Origin: Frankia alni ACN14a
Lineage (GTDB): Bacteria > Actinomycetota > Actinomycetes > Frankiales > Frankiaceae
DNA length: 64,000 nucleotides
Assembly: GCF_000058485.1 (NCBI RefSeq)
Contig: NC_008278.1
Location: forward strand, 3,404,962 to 3,468,961
Direction: 5' to 3'
Position 1 is the stretch's first letter. The number at the start of each line of letters is the position of its first letter. A model generated the notes under the pieces. That model ran no database searches and was not told the origin of the DNA. It was given only the letters and a program-made list of their open reading frames with translations. This document shows, one piece after another, positions 59,331 through 64,000 of this stretch. Position numbers and translations under genes: made by a program.

Positions 59331-62300
59331 GTGACCCAGCCAGCGCTCCCCCTGAGCCCGTCCGAGCCCGACGGTTTCGACGACCGTCGGCTCGCCCGGA
59401 CCCCGATCGCGATTGTCGGCATGTCGGGCCTGTTCCCGATGGCCCGCAACCACCGCGAGTACTGGCAGAACGTCGTCGACGGCGTGGACTGCACGACCGA
59501 GGTGCCCTCCTCGCGGTGGGATCTGAACGACTACTACGACAGCGACCCCGCCTCGCCGGACAAGACCTACTCGCGGCGCGGCGCCTTCATCCCGGACGTC
59601 GAGTTCAGCCCGCTGGAGTTCGGCCTGCCGCCGAACCAGCTCGAGGTCACCAGCACGATGCAGACCCTCAGCCTCGGCGTCGCCCGTGACCTGCTGCGCG
59701 ACGCCGGCGCCCGCGACGCCGCGGGGGTGGACGCGGACTGGTACGACTCGGGCCGCACCGGCGTCGTGCTCGGCACGACCGGCCCGGTCCCGCTCATGCA
59801 CCCGCTCGCGGCCCGGCTGTCCACGCCGGTGCTGCGCGCGGCGGTGCGCAGCTGCGGGCTGAGCGAGGCCGACGCCGACGCGATCAGCCGCAAGTACGTG
59901 GAGGCCTACGCACCCTGGGAGGAGAACTCCTTCCCGGGTCTGCTCGCGAACGTGGTGGCCGGCCGGGTCGCCAACCGGCTCGGCCTCGGTGGGATGAACA
60001 CGACGGTCGACGCGGCCTGCGCGGCGTCGCTGTCCGCGGTCCGCCTCGCCGTGGCGGAGCTGGTCGACGGCCGCGCCGACACGATGATCACCGGCGGCGT
60101 CGACACCGAGAACACGATCTTCATCTACATGTGCTTCTCGAAGGTCCAGGCGCTGTCCAAGAGCGGCACGATCAGCCCCTTCTCCGACGACGCCGACGGC
60201 ACCCTGCTCGGCGAGGGCATCGGCATGCTGGCGCTGCGCCGCCTCGCCGACGCCCGTCGCGACGGCAACCGCATCTACGCCGTGATCCGTGGGATCGGCT
60301 CGTCCAGCGACGGCCGGTCCAAGAGCATCTACGCTCCCCGCGCCGAGGGGCAGCGCGTGGCGCTGGACCGTGCCTACCACGACGCGGACTGCTCGCCGGC
60401 GTCGGTGGAACTGTTCGAGGCCCACGCCACCGGCACCGCGGTCGGCGACCGCACGGAGCTCACCGCGCTCGGCGGCCTGCTGCGCGACGCCGGTGACGAG
60501 CGCAACTACGCGGCGCTGGGCAGCGTCAAGTCCCAGATCGGGCACACCAAGGGCGCCGCCGGCACCGCCAGCCTGATCAAGCTCGCCCTCGGCCTCTACC
60601 ACAAGGTGCTGCCGCCGACGATCAACGTCGAGCGGCCGAACAGCGCCGTCGACTTCACCGACGCCCCCTTCTACGTCAACGTCGCGAACCGGCCGTGGAT
60701 CCGCGACCCGCACCGCCCGGCGCGCCGGGCCGCGGCGTCCGCGATGGGCTTCGGCGGGACGAACTTCCACGTGGTCCTCGAGGAATACTCGGGCGACCGC
60801 TCGGCCGTGCAGGTGCTGCACCGCACGGCCCGCGCCCACCTGTGGCACGCCCCGGACGTCGCCGCGCTGGTGGAACTGCTGCGCTCGGGCGCACCCGGCG
60901 GCGACGGGCCGATTCCGGCCGACGCCGCCCGCGTCGGCTTCGTCGCCGTCGACGACGAGGGCGTCGAGGAGCTGCGCGCGCTGGCGCTCGCCCAGCTCGA
61001 GCGGGCCCCGGACGCGACCGAGTGGTCGCATCCCCGCGGCGTGCACTTCCGCCGCACGGCCCGGCGAGGCGTCACCGTGGCCGGCCTGTTCGCCGGGCAG
61101 GGCAGCCAGTACCTCGACATGGGTCTCGACGCCGCGATCGGTGTCCCGCCGGTCGGCGCCGCCTTCGACGAGGCCAACGCCGCGTTCGACGGCGCCGAGC
61201 GGCGCCTCGCGCCGATCGTGTTCCCGCCGCCGGTGTTCGAGGCCGAGCTGCGCCAGGGGCAGGAGACCGCCCTGCGCGCCACCGAACACGCTCAGCCGGC
61301 GATCGGCGCGCTCTCGGTCGGCCAGCTGCGCTACCTGCGCGACCTCGGCCTGCGACCGGCCGGCTACCTGGGCCACAGCTTCGGTGAGCTCACCGCGCTG
61401 CACGCCGCCGGTGCCCTCGACGCCGCCGGCTACTTCCGTCTCGCCCGCGAGCGTGGCCTCGCCATGGCGCCCCCCGCGGGCGACGCCGGCGGCGACCGGG
61501 GCACCATGGCCGCCGTCCCCGCCGACCGCGACCGAGTCACGGCGATGCTGGCCGAGCACCCCGACCTCGTCATCTGCAACCACAACGCCCCGGAGCAGGT
61601 CGTCGTCGGCGGGCCGACCGAGGCGGTCGCCGCCTTCGTCCGCCGCTGCGCCGACGAGGGCCTCGACGCCCGCCCGCTGCCGGTGTCCGCCGCCTTCCAC
61701 ACCCGCTACGTCGCCCACGCCGTCGATCGCTTCGCCGCGGCGCTGAGCACGGTCGGGATCGGCGAGCCGGCCGCCGCCGTCTACTCCAACACCCGCGGCG
61801 CGACCTACGGCGCGGACGCCGCCGCCAACGCCGCCGTGCTCGCCCGCCAGCTCCTCGAGCCGGTGGAGTTCGTCGACGCGGTCCGCGCCGCGCACGCCGC
61901 CGGCTGCGACGTCTTCGTCGAGTTCGGCCCGAAGCAGGTGCTGACCCGGCTCGTCCGCCAGATCCTCCCCGACGCCGACGTGGTGGCGATCCCCACCGAC
62001 GCCGGCCCTCTCGGCAACTCCGACGTCGCGCTGAAGCAGGCCGCCGTCCAGCTCGCCGTGCTCGGCGTCGAGCTCGCCGGCATCAACCGCCACCAGGCCG
62101 ACCCGTTCGAGGCGATCCCCGCCAAGGGCCCGACGGTGACCCTGTCCGCGCCCGAGTACACCCCGCCCGCGCGCCGGGCGGCCTACGCCGCGGCCCTCGA
62201 CGACGGCTACCGCATCACCGCCGCGGGCGCCCCCGCCGCGCCCGCCCTGCCCGCCCCCCGGGCCGAGTCCACGTCCGAGGTGACCACGGTGGAACACGTC

Positions 62301-64000
62301 CCCACCGGCGCGACCGGCGCCGAGCTGACAGGCGCTGGGGTGAACGGCGCAGGTGTGGACGGTGCCGGCATCAACGGTGCCGGCCTCAACGGTGCCGGCA
62401 TCAACGGCGCCGGGACTCATGGTGCCGGCGTGAACGGTGCCGGCGCGCACCACAGCCTGACCGACGCCGGCCCGCTCGAGCACGCACCCGTGAACGGCGC
62501 TGGAGTCAACGGCGCGGGGATCAACGGCGCCGGTACCGGCGGCGCGGGCCGCAACGGCGCCGGCTACCTGCCCGAGCCGGTGGCGGCCCATCACCCGGGA
62601 CCCCTCCCGGCCGACGGGGGAGCCGGCCTGTCCGCCAGTGCGGACATCCTCGCTCAGCAGGTCAGCCTGCACGCCGTCTACCTGGACAGCCAGCTCGACG
62701 TGGCCAACCGTCTCGTCGGCGCGCTGCAGGAGTACCAGCGCCGCGGCCAGACCGACGAGCGGTTCACCGACGCGGTCGCCACCGTGGCCGGCCAGAGCGT
62801 CGCCATCGGCCAGACCCACACCCGTGCCAACGAGGTGCTCGCTCAGCTCGCCGCGCTCGAACTGGCGACGGCCGACCCCGGCGCCCCTGCGCAGGGCGGC
62901 GGACCCCGACCCGCCCTGCCGGCCTCACTCAGCCCGGCCTCGTCCAGCGCAGCACCGGTCGCTCCCCGCGAGTTCCCGACGACCCGGGCGGCGCTGACCG
63001 TGGCCCCGATCGCTGCAGCCCCCATCCCCACGGCCCCGTTCCCCACGGCCCCCATCGCCGCGGCGCCCATCCCCACGGCGCCCCCGGTCCATGCTCCGTC
63101 GCCGCTCGCCACTGCGGCCCCTGCTCCTGCGCCCCTCCCGATACCGGCCCAGCCGGCCACGCCGGACGCTTCCGGCACCGGCGTCCTTGATCGTGAGGCG
63201 GTGCGGGGTGCGTTGGTCGAGGTGGTGGCGGAGAAGACGGGCTATGCGGCGGACATGATCGATACCGGGATGGATCTGGAGGCCGATCTCGGGGTTGATT
63301 CGATCAAGCGGGTGCAGGTGTTGGGGGCGTTGCGGGAGCGGTTCCCGCAGTCGCCGACGGTGGGTCCGGAGCAGCTTGCGGAGCTGCGGACGTTGGACCA
63401 GATCGCCGACTTCGTCGCGGCCGGTGCGCCGGGCGGTTCCGCGGAACCGGCCTCGATCGTCGCGGCCGCCAGACCTGACGCCGGTGGCGCCGTTGATCGT
63501 GAGGCGGTGCGGGGTGCGTTGGTCGAGGTGGTGGCGGAGAAGACGGGCTATGCGGCGGACATGATCGATACCGGGATGGATCTGGAGGCCGATCTCGGGG
63601 TTGATTCGATCAAGCGGGTGCAGGTGTTGGGGGCGTTGCGGGAGCGGTTCCCGCAGTCGCCGACGGTGGGTCCGGAGCAGCTTGCGGAGCTGCGGACGTT
63701 GGACCAGATCGCCGACTTCGTCGCCGCCGGGGCAGGTTCGCCGACCCCGGCTGCGGCTGCGGTAGCGGCGGCCTCAGTAGCGGCGGCGCCGGGCGGTTCC
63801 GCGGAACCGTCGGCCGTCCCGACGGCCGGGGCATCTGGCGCCGGTACCGGCACCGGCGTCCTTGATCGTGAGGCGGTGCGGGGTGCGTTGGTCGAGGTGG
63901 TGGCGGAGAAGACGGGCTATGCGGCGGACATGATCGATACCGGGATGGATCTGGAGGCCGATCTCGGGGTTGATTCGATCAAGCGGGTGCAGGTGTTGGG
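59331..64000 (+). CDS. PfaA-like iterative polyketide/polyunsaturated fatty acid synthase (partial, 3' end outside window)
   Basis: At least 1,556 residues from GTG 59331 (SD AGAAGGGAAG). Domains in order: ketosynthase at about 20-490, with Cys230 in DAACAAS, His365 in EAHATG and His405 in IGHTKG; acyltransferase at about 580-910, with Ser683 in GHSFGE and AAFHTR; a linker with about a dozen Gly-Ala-Gly-x-Asn repeats (1001-1080); an Ala/Pro-rich linker; then at least three acyl carrier domains with Ser1324, Ser1426 and Ser1549 in LGVDSIKR. Tandem ACPs after KS-AT are the hallmark of PfaA-type and related secondary-lipid synthases. Any KR or DH domain would lie beyond the window. Enediyne synthases are less likely, since they have one ACP. 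Confidence 0.9.
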   Translation, partial: MTQPALPLSPSEPDGFDDRRLARTPIAIVGMSGLFPMARNHREYWQNVVDGVDCTTEVPSSRWDLNDYYDSDPASPDKTYSRRGAFIPDVEFSPLEFGLPPNQLEVTSTMQTLSLGVARDLLRDAGARDAAGVDADWYDSGRTGVVLGTTGPVPLMHPLAARLSTPVLRAAVRSCGLSEADADAISRKYVEAYAPWEENSFPGLLANVVAGRVANRLGLGGMNTTVDAACAASLSAVRLAVAELVDGRADTMITGGVDTENTIFIYMCFSKVQALSKSGTISPFSDDADGTLLGEGIGMLALRRLADARRDGNRIYAVIRGIGSSSDGRSKSIYAPRAEGQRVALDRAYHDADCSPASVELFEAHATGTAVGDRTELTALGGLLRDAGDERNYAALGSVKSQIGHTKGAAGTASLIKLALGLYHKVLPPTINVERPNSAVDFTDAPFYVNVANRPWIRDPHRPARRAAASAMGFGGTNFHVVLEEYSGDRSAVQVLHRTARAHLWHAPDVAALVELLRSGAPGGDGPIPADAARVGFVAVDDEGVEELRALALAQLERAPDATEWSHPRGVHFRRTARRGVTVAGLFAGQGSQYLDMGLDAAIGVPPVGAAFDEANAAFDGAERRLAPIVFPPPVFEAELRQGQETALRATEHAQPAIGALSVGQLRYLRDLGLRPAGYLGHSFGELTALHAAGALDAAGYFRLARERGLAMAPPAGDAGGDRGTMAAVPADRDRVTAMLAEHPDLVICNHNAPEQVVVGGPTEAVAAFVRRCADEGLDARPLPVSAAFHTRYVAHAVDRFAAALSTVGIGEPAAAVYSNTRGATYGADAAANAAVLARQLLEPVEFVDAVRAAHAAGCDVFVEFGPKQVLTRLVRQILPDADVVAIPTDAGPLGNSDVALKQAAVQLAVLGVELAGINRHQADPFEAIPAKGPTVTLSAPEYTPPARRAAYAAALDDGYRITAAGAPAAPALPAPRAESTSEVTTVEHVPTGATGAELTGAGVNGAGVDGAGINGAGLNGAGINGAGTHGAGVNGAGAHHSLTDAGPLEHAPVNGAGVNGAGINGAGTGGAGRNGAGYLPEPVAAHHPGPLPADGGAGLSASADILAQQVSLHAVYLDSQLDVANRLVGALQEYQRRGQTDERFTDAVATVAGQSVAIGQTHTRANEVLAQLAALELATADPGAPAQGGGPRPALPASLSPASSSAAPVAPREFPTTRAALTVAPIAAAPIPTAPFPTAPIAAAPIPTAPPVHAPSPLATAAPAPAPLPIPAQPATPDASGTGVLDREAVRGALVEVVAEKTGYAADMIDTGMDLEADLGVDSIKRVQVLGALRERFPQSPTVGPEQLAELRTLDQIADFVAAGAPGGSAEPASIVAAARPDAGGAVDREAVRGALVEVVAEKTGYAADMIDTGMDLEADLGVDSIKRVQVLGALRERFPQSPTVGPEQLAELRTLDQIADFVAAGAGSPTPAAAAVAAASVAAAPGGSAEPSAVPTAGASGAGTGTGVLDREAVRGALVEVVAEKTGYAADMIDTGMDLEADLGVDSIKRVQVL
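62331..62574. repeat. 15-bp coding repeats (Gly-Ala-Gly-x-Asn) in a synthase linker
   Basis: About twelve degenerate copies of AACGGCGCCGGCATC encode NGAGI/V/L motifs, interrupted near 62445-62490. They probably form a flexible tether between the acyltransferase and the carrier domains, and are likely to vary in number. Confidence 0.88.
63187..64000. repeat. near-perfect tandem acyl carrier protein repeats
   Basis: Copies start at 63187, 63493 and 63862. Copies 1 and 2 are identical over 232 bp (63187-63418, 63493-63724); copy 3 is identical over the 139 bp visible. Spacers of about 75 and 137 bp differ but share GCGCCGGGCGGTTCCGCGG. The copies use TTG, GTG, GGG and GAT codons far more than the surrounding gene, which prefers C-ending codons. 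Confidence 0.96.

Noticed and set aside
59331-64000. Enediyne (PksE-type) synthase
   Set aside because: The protein has at least three tandem acyl carrier domains after KS-AT; enediyne synthases have one, and no enediyne accessory genes are present.

Overview
The window is 64 kb of very GC-rich DNA with strong third-position G/C bias. It carries GTG starts, ATGA/GTGA gene overlaps, many acyl-CoA dehydrogenases, an F420/LLM-type oxidoreductase, mycothiol biosynthesis (MshB-like), a DUF222-HNH gene and a FurA-KatA operon. This points to an actinobacterium, most likely Frankia or a close relative; the genus is inference, since no rRNA or marker gene is present. I see no tRNA, rRNA, CRISPR array or intact insertion sequence.

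Layout. 1-5,870: a fatty-acid/steroid-like catabolic operon on + (paired acyl-CoA dehydrogenases, a leaderless-protein ABC-type binding protein, enoyl-CoA hydratase, SDR). 6,380-9,453: an I36-inhibitor-like protein and a DUF222-HNH nuclease gene behind a perfect LexA (SOS) box. 9,497-16,877: a second acyl-CoA catabolic block (isochorismatase-like protein, acyl-CoA ligase, three acyl-CoA dehydrogenases, LLM oxidoreductase). 17,019-28,577: a branched-chain (leucine-type) catabolic regulon, scoA-scoB and accD1-accA1-acyl-CoA dehydrogenase, tied together by four copies of a GTTAGC-N4-GCTAAC operator and a TetR gene. It is interrupted by an SPFH protein, two imine-reductase-like genes (one broken), an HxlR regulator and a small unknown gene. 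28,685-43,839: housekeeping and stress genes (COG4705 membrane protein, orphan response regulator, broken AbrB-type permease, catalase and FurA, a small-molecule kinase, ferredoxin-reductase-like flavoprotein, DUF574 methyltransferase, a secreted GH26 enzyme, mshB, a Cds1-like cysteine desulfhydrase, a DinB-like protein).

44,205-64,000: a lipid/polyketide-type biosynthetic region. An EhpF/LuxE-like acid-activating enzyme and a LuxC/EhpG-like acyl reductase come first. They are followed by a mostly co-directional run: fatty acyl-AMP ligase, a di-iron protein, thioesterase, free acyl carrier protein, cyclopropane-synthase-like methyltransferase, acyl-ACP desaturase, cytochrome P450, LysR regulator, long-chain acyl-CoA synthetase, geranylgeranyl-reductase-like flavoprotein, SGNH hydrolase, and a PfaA-like synthase (KS-AT-tandem ACP) that runs off the window. 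I read this as an undescribed secondary-lipid pathway. A fatty acid is activated and loaded on the free ACP, desaturated, hydroxylated or methylated, extended by the iterative synthase, and perhaps reduced to an aldehyde or alcohol. The product cannot be predicted from the window.

A recurring oddity is short tandem repeats (8-17 bp units) that start at or next to the stop codons of at least seven genes and sometimes duplicate the stop codon or the next gene's ribosome binding site. Two genes (imine-reductase-like, AbrB-like) are clearly broken by deletion plus frameshift. In the PfaA-like gene the acyl carrier protein repeats are identical at the DNA level over 232 bp and differ in codon use from the rest of the gene.
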